Source: Arthrobacter alpinus
GTDB taxonomy: Bacteria; Actinomycetota; Actinomycetes; Actinomycetales; Micrococcaceae
Direction: 5' to 3'
Assembly (NCBI RefSeq): GCF_900105965.1
Contig: NZ_FNTV01000001.1
Coordinates: 2,356,001-2,420,000, forward strand
Length of the DNA: 64,000 nt
The notes under the pieces are model-generated. The model searched no databases, was not told where the DNA came from, and saw only the letters and a list, made by a program, of their open reading frames with translations. The position numbers and the translations under genes are program-made. Shown piece after piece: positions 27,064 to 35,887 of this stretch. Position 1 is the first letter of the stretch. Every line of letters starts with the position of its first letter.

Positions 27064-27623
27064 GCCTTGGCCAGGTCTGCCAAAACCTTGATGAGCAGTT
27101 CCCGCTCGGCAACCTTGATGCGCTCGTGGAGCGTCTCCTCGGTGTCTTCAGGGAGGATCGCCACGGGCGTCTGGGCGATGATGGGGCCGGTGTCCACGCC
27201 GGCGTCGGCGTAATGCACCGTGCAGCCGGTGACCTTGACGCCGTAAGCCATGGCGTCACGGACGCCGTGCGCGCCGGGGAATGCGGGCAACAGCGCCGGG
27301 TGGGTGTTGACGTATCGGCCGGCGAAGGCGTCGATGAAGCTCGGTGCCACGATGCGCATGAAGCCGCTGGAAATCACATAGTCGGGCTTGTACGCTGCGA
27401 CGGCGTCCAGGAGGGCTGCGTCCCAATCGGCACGGGTGGCGAAGTCCTTAAAGTTCACAACGAACGTCTCCACGCCTGCTGCACCGGCACGCTCAATGCC
27501 GAAAGTATCCGGCCGGTCGGCACCTACGGCGGCAATCTCCACCGGCAGGCTGCCTGCCGCCACGGCGTCAAGGACGGCCTGAAGATTTGAACCGGAACCG
27601 GAGACTAAGACAACTATGCGCAT
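27060..27623 (-). CDS. purN: Phosphoribosylglycinamide formyltransferase
   Basis: PurN formylates GAR with 10-formyl-THF in purine synthesis. The 187-residue product begins MRIVVLVSGSGSNLQAV. It has the substrate site GFMRIVAPSF, the catalytic motif NTHPALLPAFPGAHG with the His, and the Asp in HYADAGVDTGPIIAQ. The ATG at 27623 is chosen since family members start at this motif; TAAAAT ends 7 nt upstream, so the mRNA may be leaderless. The DUF6350 gene lies 33 nt upstream on the same strand, the usual actinobacterial arrangement, but purH, normally the next gene, is at 4184-5851. Confidence 0.95.
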   Translation of the reverse strand: MRIVVLVSGSGSNLQAVLDAVAAGSLPVEIAAVGADRPDTFGIERAGAAGVETFVVNFKDFATRADWDAALLDAVAAYKPDYVISSGFMRIVAPSFIDAFAGRYVNTHPALLPAFPGAHGVRDAMAYGVKVTGCTVHYADAGVDTGPIIAQTPVAILPEDTEETLHERIKVAERELLIKVLADLAKA

Positions 27624-27656
27624 GAAACCAATTTTAGGGGCAAGGCGCTGCATGCC

Positions 27657-28997
27657 CTATTCGGCGACGTCTTCACGACGGCGCAGCATCGACAAGCCTT
27701 GGCGCTCACCTTCGAGCCAGGGGCCCAATAGTGAACCGAGCATGACGCCAACCCCAATTTCGGCGCCAACCCAGAGGGCTGCCGTGAACGGGTCGGGGCC
27801 AATCTCGGTGAGGCGGCCAACCCCGGCAGATCCTTGTGAGAGCCAGAACAAAACCCAGGCTAGCCCGGCGGCTGCCACGGCCGTCACGGCGCCAAGGCCG
27901 ATCGTTGATCCGGTCAGGGAGAGCCAGCGGAAGCGGACTTTAAGTGAGAGCCATTCATCGAAGTGGTTTTCCCCGGCACGGATGAACCACCAACCAGCAA
28001 GCAGCCCGGCAATAACAGGGACCGCCAGGGCAGCAAATCCCCAGGTCAGGGTCCCGGTGGGCAGCGCTGCAAGGATCGGGATGGGAGGCACGGGCGCAAC
28101 CGAGGTTCCCAGCGGGGACACCGTGGAGCCAACCCCCAAGTGGAAACCGTCCCCTCCGGCCCATGCGAGTGTCCATATGGCCAAATTCGGCATGTAAGCC
28201 AATTGGGAAACCGTCAGGGCCGCGCCGCCCATACCTCCGGGGCGCAACGCCTGATAGACGGCGATGATGTCCGCCCATCGTGCCATCAGATTGATGGCAA
28301 GCATGAGGGCTGACAGGGCCAGCGCTGACATGAGTGCTACAAACCCGGAGCGCAGCACGGTCCAAACATAGGAACCGGCCCAGCGCTGATCTTGACTTGT
28401 TTTTTCAATCCAGTCCGCGGCGCTCATGCCGATCAACCGGCTCCACGAACCCGCCTCAAGGCGTGCACCCACAATAAGCCCGGCTCCTGCCGGTATAACG
28501 GGGATGAAGGTTGAGGCCAGCAACGGAGCGCTAATCCCTGTGCCGCTGCAGACGAAGGCGGTTGCCATGCCGGCTGCGGCGTAGACAAGGGCGGCGCTCA
28601 GAAGTGGTTGCCACAGCTGATCCGTGTAGGACGCCCTGGCCAGACGCCTGCCCGCACGCCATGACAAGAAGAATGGCACCAATAACAGGCCAAGAGGCAA
28701 CAGGCTGAAGATGCCCGTTTCAACGGATGCCGAGCTGGGGCCGCCACCCACTGTGAGGTGAAGCGGAACGCCGTGGCCCAAGAGCCAGATTTGCCCCGCC
28801 AACCGAGCGACAACCGAGCCGTCCTTCTGTGCGAAACCTCCGGTAAACCAGGTAGCTGCAATGGGAATAGCAACAATCAGTGCGGAGATAACAAACATTT
28901 GGGCAGATTCAAAGGCCCCTTGCAGCCAAAGCGGCATGGGAATCCCGTCGCGTTGGCGCTTTGCCGCTTTGCTGTTCATCGTCTTCAATGGTGCCAC
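27657..28997 (-). CDS. DUF6350 polytopic membrane protein
   Basis: A 446-residue protein with about ten membrane helices, matching the DUF6350 proteins found beside purN in actinobacteria (Rv0955/PerM-like). PerM in mycobacteria is linked to cell division. Features include GHGVPLHLTVGG, GGDGFHLGVGSTVSPLG and the final LEGERQGLSMLRRRE. The GTG at 28997 or the ATG at 28979 could be the start; neither has a strong ribosome-binding site. It is encoded immediately upstream of purN on the same strand. Confidence 0.85.
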   Translation of the reverse strand: MAPLKTMNSKAAKRQRDGIPMPLWLQGAFESAQMFVISALIVAIPIAATWFTGGFAQKDGSVVARLAGQIWLLGHGVPLHLTVGGGPSSASVETGIFSLLPLGLLLVPFFLSWRAGRRLARASYTDQLWQPLLSAALVYAAAGMATAFVCSGTGISAPLLASTFIPVIPAGAGLIVGARLEAGSWSRLIGMSAADWIEKTSQDQRWAGSYVWTVLRSGFVALMSALALSALMLAINLMARWADIIAVYQALRPGGMGGAALTVSQLAYMPNLAIWTLAWAGGDGFHLGVGSTVSPLGTSVAPVPPIPILAALPTGTLTWGFAALAVPVIAGLLAGWWFIRAGENHFDEWLSLKVRFRWLSLTGSTIGLGAVTAVAAAGLAWVLFWLSQGSAGVGRLTEIGPDPFTAALWVGAEIGVGVMLGSLLGPWLEGERQGLSMLRRREDVAE

Positions 28998-29058
28998 ATG
29001 GTGAGCGTTTGTCTTGCGAACGGGGCCGGTGAGCTACCCAACAAAACACAACTTAAAC

Positions 29059-29093
29059 ACAAATAAGGCCCGGGAAACCCGGACCTTATTTGT
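29059..29093 (-). terminator. Intrinsic terminator of the cold-shock gene
   Basis: A 10-bp outer stem (29059-29068 with 29084-29093) and a 5-bp inner stem are separated by one mismatch around an AAA loop. On the minus strand it is followed by a U-rich stretch. It lies 56 nt after the csp stop. Confidence 0.8.
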
Positions 29094-29148
29094 TCAAGCC
29101 CTAAGGACTAAAGAAGCTGCACGGTTACCCGTACGGTTTTCTTCAGAA

Positions 29149-29352
29149 TTAGATAGCTTGGATGTTTACTGCCTGAGGACCCTTGGGACCCTGCTCAACA
29201 TCAAAGGAAACCTTCTGGTTTTCTTCGAGGGAGCGGTAGCCCGAGGAGTTGATCGCGGAGTAGTGCGCGAAAACATCCTGTGACTGGTCATCGGGAGAGA
29301 TGAAGCCGAAGCCCTTTTCAGCGTTGAACCACTTGACGGTACCTGTTGCCAT
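29149..29352 (-). CDS. Cold-shock domain protein (CspA family)
   Basis: A 67-residue single cold-shock domain beginning [18 protein letters not shown], with the RNP-1 (KGFGFI) and RNP-2 (VFAHYS) motifs that bind single-stranded RNA or DNA. It acts as an RNA chaperone. The ATG at 29352 is the family start, preceded by AAGGAAA; the longer frame is untranslated leader. A promoter about 150 nt upstream and a long leader fit cold-induced cspA-type regulation at the mRNA level. A terminator follows. Confidence 0.96.
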   Translation of the reverse strand: MATGTVKWFNAEKGFGFISPDDQSQDVFAHYSAINSSGYRSLEENQKVSFDVEQGPKGPQAVNIQAI

Positions 29353-29501
29353 TATTTCTATTTCCTTCTGAAGTTGGAGATTCCGCCCGACCTTCGGGCC
29401 TCCGTGTACGGTGTAAGTCCGCTTCTCCAGAAAAGCGACGTCTTCCTCGAAAGGATGGCGTCGCTTCAACTACAAAAAACGCAACACTACAACTACGAAC
29501 A

Positions 29502-29530
29502 AGTATACATGTCTGAGGGGGTTGTGCCAC
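29502..29530 (-). promoter_or_regulatory. Candidate csp promoter with long 5' leader
   Basis: On the minus strand GTGGCA (29530-29525) and TATACT (29507-29502) are separated by exactly 17 bp. Transcription from here would give a leader of about 140 nt before the ATG at 29352. Long structured leaders are standard for cspA-type genes. Confidence 0.5.
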
Positions 29531-29586
29531 TTAAAACTGAGAGGTGCGTCACTAATTCTTCGTGAGGGATCCACAGACTCGAAAAG

Positions 29587-29610
29587 ATCCCCTAGATTCA
29601 GGGGATTTTT
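29587..29610. terminator. Intrinsic terminator with no clear upstream gene
   Basis: A 7-bp stem (ATCCCCT, loop AGATTC, AGGGGAT) is followed by TTTT on the plus strand; on the minus strand CTTTT follows. It lies between the csp promoter and the secreted-protein gene. No gene on either strand ends here. The rest of 29531-29848 holds no convincing CDS. Confidence 0.6.
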
Positions 29611-29848
29611 CTATGGTGTTTGCGACGTGTCACTCATTGTTTGTTGATTGTTCACCGGGCATGTCGGATAAAAGTTGTCTCTTTGAAGAAAGTTCGACGC
29701 CGGAACCGACTTCCAGCACCCCTCCCCTCACTCTTCCCCAGAGAAAGACCTCCCCAACAGTGCCGGAGAGCGGCCAGAACCCTGACGTATAGTTGGGGCC
29801 ACTATGCGGGAAACGACCCGGATCGAAATGGATATGAAAGGACAGCGG

Positions 29849-30232
29849 ATGCGCAGCATGGCATTCTCCCTTCGTTTCCTGCTCCTGACGATCACGGCAT
29901 TCGCAATGATTGTCACCGGCGGCATTTCTGCACAGGCTGCGGCCCTCGATCCGGTCACGGTTCAGCAATCCATGTTTGGGCAATCCACAGGCCAGGCATC
30001 TACTGCTTTGGAGTCCGTCAGCACCGCATTGACCGGGTGTGTACCCGGCCGGGACAAAACACGTGTGGAGTGCAACGCTGTTACTCCATCGCCGGCCCAC
30101 CTGCGGCACACACCTGCGAATGCCAACACGGGATTTGCTGGCAGGACCCAGACTGACATTTTCGGGGCACTCCTGTTTGGCAGGATCCCGTCAGCATTGA
30201 CACATCTGGACTTAGGGATCGTCCGGACGTAG
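29849..30232 (+). CDS. Small secreted protein, unknown function
   Basis: A 127-residue product starting MRSMAFSLRFLLLTITAF, a signal peptide with a basic start, hydrophobic core and SAQAAA cleavage site. The mature part is about 100 residues with two Cys (TGCVPGR, RVECNAV) that could form a disulfide. AAAGGAC lies 6 nt before this ATG, which decides against the upstream in-frame ATGs. A DsbA-like/CcdA pair follows. No family is recognised, and the C-terminal half has weak coding character, so it may be degenerate. Confidence 0.5.
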   Translation: MRSMAFSLRFLLLTITAFAMIVTGGISAQAAALDPVTVQQSMFGQSTGQASTALESVSTALTGCVPGRDKTRVECNAVTPSPAHLRHTPANANTGFAGRTQTDIFGALLFGRIPSALTHLDLGIVRT

Positions 30233-30386
30233 ACCACGGTGCGCCCGCACCCACCCCAGCTGCTGGAGCCAAGCGTGGGTGACCGGCGTCGAACGTGTCC
30301 TTATATATGCATGGCGCACTGCCACCGGTCCGTGATCTTTCGCGCCCGTGGATGTGCTGCGCCTGCGCGATCCCGAAAGTTTGCCC

Positions 30387-31100
30387 GTGACTGTGAAGAA
30401 AACCCGAAATATCATCCTTGCCCTTGCGCTTGGCGCAATCCTTGTCCTGACCATTGTTTTGGTTGGCGCTGCGGCCCAGGAGAACCGTTTGAAATCTGCC
30501 GCCCAGCCACCTTTGGCCGGATCGAACGCTGACACCAAGCCACAGGGATTGACCCTTGAACGGCGCATTCCCTCCGATCCCATGGCTGTGGGGGCCGTGG
30601 ACGCCCCTGTAGTCATGATCGAATATTCGGACTTCCACTGCCCGTACTGCGGCGTTTATGCGCGCAAGACACAGCCGGAAATCATCAAGAAGTACGTTGA
30701 CTCCGGCCAGCTGCGTATTGAGTGGCGCGACCTGCCGGTCCTGGGTGAGGCCTCGGTGAATGCAGCCGTCGCTGCCCGGGCCGCCGGCGAGCAGGGGTTG
30801 TTCTGGCAATTCAATGAGGCTGTTTACGCGGCTGCTCCTGAAAAGGGCAAGGGCGATTTGTCCGATCCGACGCTGTTGGCACTGGCTGAGAAGGCGGGCG
30901 TTCCCGACATGGCGAAATTCGCGTCAGATCTAAAGAAGCCTGAGCTGCTGGCCTTGGTCAAGGCCGATCTTGCCGAGGGCACCCAGCTGGGCTTGAACAG
31001 CACACCCACCTTTGTCATTAACAACCAGTCCATCCCTGGCGCCCAGCCAATGGAGGTCTTCACCCAGGTCATTGACGAAGCCCTGGCCAAGGTCAAGTAG
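30387..31100 (+). CDS. Membrane-anchored DsbA-like thiol oxidoreductase
   Basis: A 237-residue thioredoxin-fold protein. An N-terminal anchor (ILALALGAILVLTIVLVGAAA) places the domain outside the membrane. The active site CPYC is at Cys85/Cys88 in EYSDFHCPYCGVY, and the cis-Pro loop is STPTFVINN. Helical insertion and domain length fit the DsbA/BdbD group that forms or shuffles disulfides in exported proteins. A GTG at 30387 is chosen, with an alternative GTG at 30348. The gene is 2 nt upstream of a CcdA-type gene, forming a thiol-redox pair. Confidence 0.87.
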   Translation: MTVKKTRNIILALALGAILVLTIVLVGAAAQENRLKSAAQPPLAGSNADTKPQGLTLERRIPSDPMAVGAVDAPVVMIEYSDFHCPYCGVYARKTQPEIIKKYVDSGQLRIEWRDLPVLGEASVNAAVAARAAGEQGLFWQFNEAVYAAAPEKGKGDLSDPTLLALAEKAGVPDMAKFASDLKKPELLALVKADLAEGTQLGLNSTPTFVINNQSIPGAQPMEVFTQVIDEALAKVK

Positions 31101-31102
31101 CC

Positions 31103-31963
31103 ATGGACATTGGATACACAGGTGCGTTGCTGGGCGGAATTCTGACGCTTTTGAGCCCTTGCTCTGTCATGCTGCTTCCGGCGTTCTTTGCCTACGCCTT
31201 CGCCAGCCCCACCAAACTCATGGCACGCACGGCTCTCTTTTACGCCGGCTTGCTGACCACGCTGGTGCCCTTGGGCCTGTTGGCCGGGCTGCTTGGCTCC
31301 CTCGTCATGCAAAACCGGACGGCGTTGATCACCGTGGCGGCCGTCCTGGTGATGCTCATAGGAATGTTGCAGGTCATCGGGGTGGAGTTGCCCGGCCTGA
31401 GTCGGCGGGCCGGCACGGACGGGACGTCGGCGGTGTCTGTCTATGTGCTCGGGACCGTCTATGGCGTGGCCGGGGTGTGCGCCGGACCGATCCTGGGTTC
31501 AGTATTGGCAGTGGCCGCGGCCGGTGGGAACCCGCTCTATGGCGGCATCATGCTCGCAATCTTTGCGCTCGGAATGACGCTCCCCCTGGGCATTCTGTCC
31601 TTGCTCTGGACCCGCTTTCAGCTAAGCGGGCGCCGCTGGCTCAAACCCCGCCGGTTCAGACTTGGTCTATGGGAAAACACCATCTGGATGGTAATTTCCG
31701 GCCTCCTGTCGATCGGCATCGGTGTGTTGCTGCTGGTCACGCAGGGCACCTCGTCACTGGGCGGGGTGTTGAGCATCGACACCCAATACGCCACGGAATC
31801 ATGGGTAGCCACCACCGCTTCGCAGATCTCCAACGTAGGATTTGGCATTGCCGCCCTGGCTTTGCTGCTCGTGGCGGGTGCCCTGTATGTGTGGCGATCC
31901 CGGCGCGCCGACCGGCTGGCTGACAAGGAGCAGGCTGACCGTGAACCCGCCGTGAAGGGCTGA
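31103..31963 (+). CDS. CcdA/DsbD-type transmembrane thiol-disulfide transporter
   Basis: A 286-residue membrane protein with about six to seven helices. The family pair of Cys is visible: LLSPCSVMLLPAFFAYAF in helix 1 and GVAGVCAGPILGSV in helix 4. CcdA proteins carry reducing electrons from cytoplasmic thioredoxin to extracytoplasmic partners such as the DsbA-like protein encoded just upstream. The C-terminus is charged and cytoplasmic (RSRRADRLADKEQ). A branched hairpin follows the stop. Confidence 0.88.
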   Translation: MDIGYTGALLGGILTLLSPCSVMLLPAFFAYAFASPTKLMARTALFYAGLLTTLVPLGLLAGLLGSLVMQNRTALITVAAVLVMLIGMLQVIGVELPGLSRRAGTDGTSAVSVYVLGTVYGVAGVCAGPILGSVLAVAAAGGNPLYGGIMLAIFALGMTLPLGILSLLWTRFQLSGRRWLKPRRFRLGLWENTIWMVISGLLSIGIGVLLLVTQGTSSLGGVLSIDTQYATESWVATTASQISNVGFGIAALALLLVAGALYVWRSRRADRLADKEQADREPAVKG

Positions 31964-32002
31964 GCTGCTGCCGATTCAAGCCTTCTGATCGACAGCACGA
32001 TC

Positions 32003-32051
32003 CCCTCCTCCCTGCGCAGCCGCAATTCTTGCGGCGTCACGGGGAGGAGGG
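32003..32051. terminator. Branched hairpin between convergent genes
   Basis: A 10-bp outer stem (CCCTCCTCCC, 32003-32012, with GGGAGGAGGG, 32042-32051) encloses a 7-bp inner stem (GCCGCAA, TTGCGGC). It sits between the convergent CcdA and hydrolase genes and probably terminates both, though no U tract follows on either strand. Confidence 0.55.
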
Positions 32052-32084
32052 AACAGCCAAGTTGAGCGGATTCCGGACCTCGGC

Positions 32085-32987
32085 TCAGCGTTCGGATTGC
32101 CGATCCCGGAGCCAGGCAACAACTTCGGGCCAGAGTCCTTCGCGCTGACCGCGCCGGAAGAATCCCATATGCCCAATGGAGGCAACACCAAAGTCCACTG
32201 GCGAGTACGTGCGGCGTTCAACGTCAGCGGACGTCAAGCGATCAGTGATCGCCTCGATCTGCTGGGGCGTTGCCCAGGGATCGTCGCTGAATCCAATGGA
32301 CAAGACCGGACCTGTCACCTGCGATGCCCTACATGCGGCATTCATGGTGGGATCGTCAAAGAAGTATCCGGGTTTTCGGGACCAGCCGCCCCATTCGAGC
32401 ATGGCCGCGGCAGGAATATCTTCTCCCAGCCCCAACTTACGGCCAGGAATGTACCCCAGCACCCTCGCCGCCACGGGTCCTGCAACGCGAAGGATCAGCC
32501 AGACCTTGGCCCGCTCAGTGACAGAAGGAATGCTTTCCGTAACCCCCGCATGCGATGCAACGGAAACCATCCCACGAAGCCCCTCAACGCCGGATCCCAA
32601 CATCAAGGCGTGCCCGCCCACGCTATGCCCTATGGCGAACCGCGACAGGTCCGGAAACGCAGTGGCTGCCCATTCCGCGGTATCCGGAACATCTTGGTCC
32701 ATCCAATCGCGCATGCGAAGGGAGCGGTGGTCCTTCGGCAACCCGGAGCGCCCCGTACCGCGGTAGTCATAACTCAGCGTCGCGAAGCCTTCCTGCGCCA
32801 AGTACTCGGCGAATCCCGCATAGAGCCGTTCCGGAACCGCAGTGGCCGGGTGAATCACCACAACTGCACCAGGATCACCATGGGCAGGTATCCGCAGGGT
32901 TCCCCGAATCTCACCACCATGACTCGAAGTGATAGTCACGTCGCTGGAACGGGCTGCAGAATTCGCATTGTTACTCATGGGTAACAT
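32085..32987 (-). CDS. Alpha/beta hydrolase
   Basis: A 300-residue hydrolase. The strand-loop VIHPATAVPERLYAGFAEYLA precedes the segment SYDYRGTGRSG. The nucleophile elbow is GHSVGG, and late acid and His residues are in FSDDPWATPQQ and SIGHMGF. The HPATAVP segment replaces the usual HGxG oxyanion loop. The product has no signal peptide. The ATG at 32987 or the one at 32978 could be used; no ribosome-binding site is clear. The substrate is unknown. Confidence 0.82.
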   Translation of the reverse strand: MLPMSNNANSAARSSDVTITSSHGGEIRGTLRIPAHGDPGAVVVIHPATAVPERLYAGFAEYLAQEGFATLSYDYRGTGRSGLPKDHRSLRMRDWMDQDVPDTAEWAATAFPDLSRFAIGHSVGGHALMLGSGVEGLRGMVSVASHAGVTESIPSVTERAKVWLILRVAGPVAARVLGYIPGRKLGLGEDIPAAAMLEWGGWSRKPGYFFDDPTMNAACRASQVTGPVLSIGFSDDPWATPQQIEAITDRLTSADVERRTYSPVDFGVASIGHMGFFRRGQREGLWPEVVAWLRDRQSER

Positions 32988-33026
32988 GCTAGCGCTAGGA
33001 ACGTAGAGCGCAATGTCCTGGCGAGA

Positions 33027-34673
33027 CTAAGCCCGTTCCAGAATTCCAGTCAGATCCGAATGAGCCGGCAGGTTTCCATAGTTGAAGGAACGCTCGACTC
33101 CCAGCCGGGAAGCCACAAACGCACCGGAGACGGCATCCGGGGCAAAACGAAGCAGCAATGACGCCTGCAACGCCAGCGCCATTTTCTCCACAACGTTCCG
33201 CGCTTCGCCGGCGAACTCCATGGGCTCGGCTCGCATGGGCGCCAGCTGTTCCTTGAGCCGGGCGGTGAAATCATCGAACAACGGGTGCTCGCCGGAGGCA
33301 ATCCGCAATTCGGCAAAGAAGGCATCAACGCATTCAGGCTCGGTGCCCATTGCCCGCAGCACGTCCAAGGCGATCACGTTTCCGGTGCCTTCCCAGATAG
33401 CCATGACCGGCTGTTCCCGATAACGCATCGCCAACGGGAAGTCCTCTGTATAACCGTTGCCGCCCAAACACTCCATGGCTTCGTAGGCATGTTGCGGACC
33501 ACGCTTGCACACCCAGTATTTGGTGACCGCAGTGGCAAGGCGAGCGAATGAGCGTTCGCCGGGTCCGGCGTCGTTGTCAAAGGCGCGGGCCAAGCGCATG
33601 CTGACGGCGGTGGCGGCCTCCGATTCCAGTGCCAGATCCGCCAGCACATTGGTCATGGCCGGTTGATCGATCAATCGTGCACCAAAGGCCCGCCGGTGCC
33701 GGGCATGCCACACCGCCTCGGCTACAGATTGGCGCATGCCGGCCGCCGTGCCCAATACGCAATCCAGGCGCGTCCGGCCCACCATCCCCATAATGGCGCG
33801 CACGCCGCGGCCGGGCTCACCCACGCGCATGCCCAACGTATTGGCGAACTCAACTTCGGAGGAAGCGTTGGAACGGTTGCCTAGCTTGTCCTTGAGCCGC
33901 TGAATCAAAAATGGGTTCCGCTCCCCATCCGGTAAAACACGCGGCACCAAGAAGCAGCCGAGTCCGGCGTCGTCTTGCGCCAGAACCAGGAATCCGTCCG
34001 ACATCGGTGCCGAGCAAAACCACTTGTGCCCCGTCAGCAGGAAGTGATCACCGTGCGATTCGGCGCGCGTGGTGTTGGCCCGGACATCGGAGCCGCCCTG
34101 CTTCTCGGTCATCGCCATGCCGAACAGCGCACCCGGCTTCCCGGCGCCCAACTCGGGTGAGTACTTCCGCGAGTACAACCGCGGCAGCCACTCCCCCGCG
34201 ACATCCGGCGCCAGCTGGAGAGATTCGACGGCGGCGTGGCTCATCGAAATGGGGCACGCATGGCCGGGCTCAACCTGCGCGAACAGCATGAACTGCGCTG
34301 CCCGCAGAGCATTTGCACCCCGTCCCGGCTGCTCCCACGCGGAAGTGTGCGCCCCGGCCGCCACCGCCTGCCCAATGATCCGGTGGTAGGCGGGGTGGTA
34401 TTCCACCTCGTCGATTCGCTGCCCGTATTTGTTGTGCGTGCGGAGAATGGGCGTGTTCTTGTTGGCCAGCCGCGCGTCGTCCTGGAACTGCGCTGAACCC
34501 ACGACGGCGCCCGTCGCCTCAAGAGGCAAGCTAGCCTCAGCTTCGCCCACGGTCAGCAGATAGTCCTGAAGAGGGATATTGGCCGTGAATTCGTTGATGT
34601 CCACTCGTGGCGGCGGCTGGTTCGGCACGCCGTGCGTTGAGTGATTGAGAGGTCCGGCATCGATGGCGGTCAT
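33027..34673 (-). CDS. Acyl-CoA dehydrogenase family protein, AidB-like
   Basis: A 548-residue flavoprotein of the AidB branch of acyl-CoA dehydrogenases. AidB is linked to protection against alkylating agents, and its true substrate is uncertain. Diagnostic parts are NQPPPRVDINEFTANIP near the N-terminus, GMAMTEKQGGSDVRANTT (FAD/substrate loop), GHKWFCSAPMSD, and ECLGGNGYTEDFPLAMRYRE near the C-terminus. The extra C-terminal helices give the AidB-like length of about 540-550. A purine-rich site is 13 nt from the ATG. The DUF1810 gene lies 9 nt upstream on the same strand. Confidence 0.9.
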   Translation of the reverse strand: MTAIDAGPLNHSTHGVPNQPPPRVDINEFTANIPLQDYLLTVGEAEASLPLEATGAVVGSAQFQDDARLANKNTPILRTHNKYGQRIDEVEYHPAYHRIIGQAVAAGAHTSAWEQPGRGANALRAAQFMLFAQVEPGHACPISMSHAAVESLQLAPDVAGEWLPRLYSRKYSPELGAGKPGALFGMAMTEKQGGSDVRANTTRAESHGDHFLLTGHKWFCSAPMSDGFLVLAQDDAGLGCFLVPRVLPDGERNPFLIQRLKDKLGNRSNASSEVEFANTLGMRVGEPGRGVRAIMGMVGRTRLDCVLGTAAGMRQSVAEAVWHARHRRAFGARLIDQPAMTNVLADLALESEAATAVSMRLARAFDNDAGPGERSFARLATAVTKYWVCKRGPQHAYEAMECLGGNGYTEDFPLAMRYREQPVMAIWEGTGNVIALDVLRAMGTEPECVDAFFAELRIASGEHPLFDDFTARLKEQLAPMRAEPMEFAGEARNVVEKMALALQASLLLRFAPDAVSGAFVASRLGVERSFNYGNLPAHSDLTGILERA

Positions 34674-34682
34674 GGCAACAGG

Positions 34683-35126
34683 CTACGCCTCCCCCGGATC
34701 CCCCGCCGAGTTTGCCAAGATTTCTTCCGTGGCAGGATCGGCAACGCCTGCGTAGAACCGCTCCAGCACTTCCCGGAACAGTCCCTCCTCTGGAACAGCC
34801 CGGCTGAAAAGTGTCATGGACGATTGAAGTTTCCTGGCATCAACCTTCCCGAAGATCTCCTCAGCGCTAAGGCCGCGCGTGGCCAGTACCAGTGAAACGC
34901 ATTCGCGAAGCCGAGTCCCAAGAACTGGGTGGGCTGCGTAGTCGACAGCCTCCTGCAGGGAAGCGATGGCATATAACTTGGCCCAGGGACTGGATCCAAG
35001 CCCACTAATCTGCGGGAAGACAAACCACATCCAGTGGGTGGTTTTAAGACCGGCGGCCAGTTCGGCAGTGACGTCACTGTATATGGGGTCTTGTGCCTCA
35101 AGAAAGTGATCCAGATTGTGACTCAT
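34683..35126 (-). CDS. DUF1810 family protein
   Basis: A 147-residue protein with the DUF1810 pattern: FLEAQDPIYSDVTAELAAG, the HWMWFVFPQISGLGSSPWAKLYAI block, HPVLGTRLREC and DARKLQSSMTLF. The biochemical role is unknown. AAGGAG lies 5 nt before the ATG. The start overlaps the upstream hydrolase stop by 4 nt, so the two are translationally coupled. The length is normal for the family. Confidence 0.88.
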   Translation of the reverse strand: MSHNLDHFLEAQDPIYSDVTAELAAGLKTTHWMWFVFPQISGLGSSPWAKLYAIASLQEAVDYAAHPVLGTRLRECVSLVLATRGLSAEEIFGKVDARKLQSSMTLFSRAVPEEGLFREVLERFYAGVADPATEEILANSAGDPGEA

Positions 35127-35830
35127 TGGGCTCCTTCATTTGTAATTCCCTGCAGCATTTCCGCGCACGCACTGTCCAGGAATTCTGCCACCTCACGGGG
35201 GTGGGACAGCATCGGGGCGTGGCTTGAATCAAGCTCCGTGATCGCGGCACCGATTCGCTCAGCCATCTCGCGTTGCAGCATCGCCGGGACAGCGTGATCC
35301 TGGGTTGCCACCAAGTAATAACTCGGCAAGGACAGCCACGCGGGTGGGCCTACCTTGACCCGGTCCAGGCCAATCCGCACCATTCGCTGTGTGGCCGAGG
35401 CGATGGCGACGGTTTCCGCGAGCGCATCACCGGCGATGACGTCTCCGAAATGCGCCCTCGCTATATAGCTGTAGTCACCAGCGACCACCACATGCTCCGG
35501 AATCAGGCTGCCGGGGTATTTGCGCGACAGCCCACTCACCGATTCGCCCTCGGCCGGGGCGAAGGCTGCAATGTACGCCAATGCCTTGACGGACTCGACG
35601 CCGAGTGCGGCCTCCCCTACTACCGCGCCGCCGTAAGACCAGCCCACCAACAACACCGGACCCGGCACGGTGGCGAGCATGCGGCGCACGGAGGCAACGT
35701 CGTCGTCCATGGTTTCCAAGGAAAGCTGGGCGGCGACGGGTTCATGGCCCATGGCGCGCAGCTCAGTGATGACCTTGGCCCAGCTGGATCCGTCCGACCA
35801 CAAACCATGAACCAAAACTATTGTTGCCAC
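35123..35830 (-). CDS. Alpha/beta hydrolase (esterase-like)
   Basis: A 235-residue hydrolase starting MATIVLVHGLWSDGSSW (oxyanion HG loop), with nucleophile GWSYGG near residue 80 and late His in SSHAPMLSHPREVAEF. It resembles the small salicylate-esterase/hydroxynitrile-lyase-like hydrolases common in actinobacteria. The start is GTG with AAGGGTGG just upstream. It is coupled by a 4-bp overlap to the DUF1810 gene. The substrate is unknown. Confidence 0.85.
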   Translation of the reverse strand: MATIVLVHGLWSDGSSWAKVITELRAMGHEPVAAQLSLETMDDDVASVRRMLATVPGPVLLVGWSYGGAVVGEAALGVESVKALAYIAAFAPAEGESVSGLSRKYPGSLIPEHVVVAGDYSYIARAHFGDVIAGDALAETVAIASATQRMVRIGLDRVKVGPPAWLSLPSYYLVATQDHAVPAMLQREMAERIGAAITELDSSHAPMLSHPREVAEFLDSACAEMLQGITNEGAQ

Positions 35831-35887
35831 CGTGCCACCCTTCGTCGATGTTTGGCCCCAATGTATCAGCGCCGAATTCCTAGCTGC

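Noticed and set aside
29562..29792. 76-codon frame spanning the isolated terminator
   Set aside because: It reads through a hairpin terminator and has no ribosome-binding site or signal.
32989..32998. CTAGCGCTAG palindrome at the hydrolase start as a LacI-type operator
   Set aside because: Only the 10-bp core is symmetric; the flanks do not match the TGTTAGCGCTAACA form seen at 63345.
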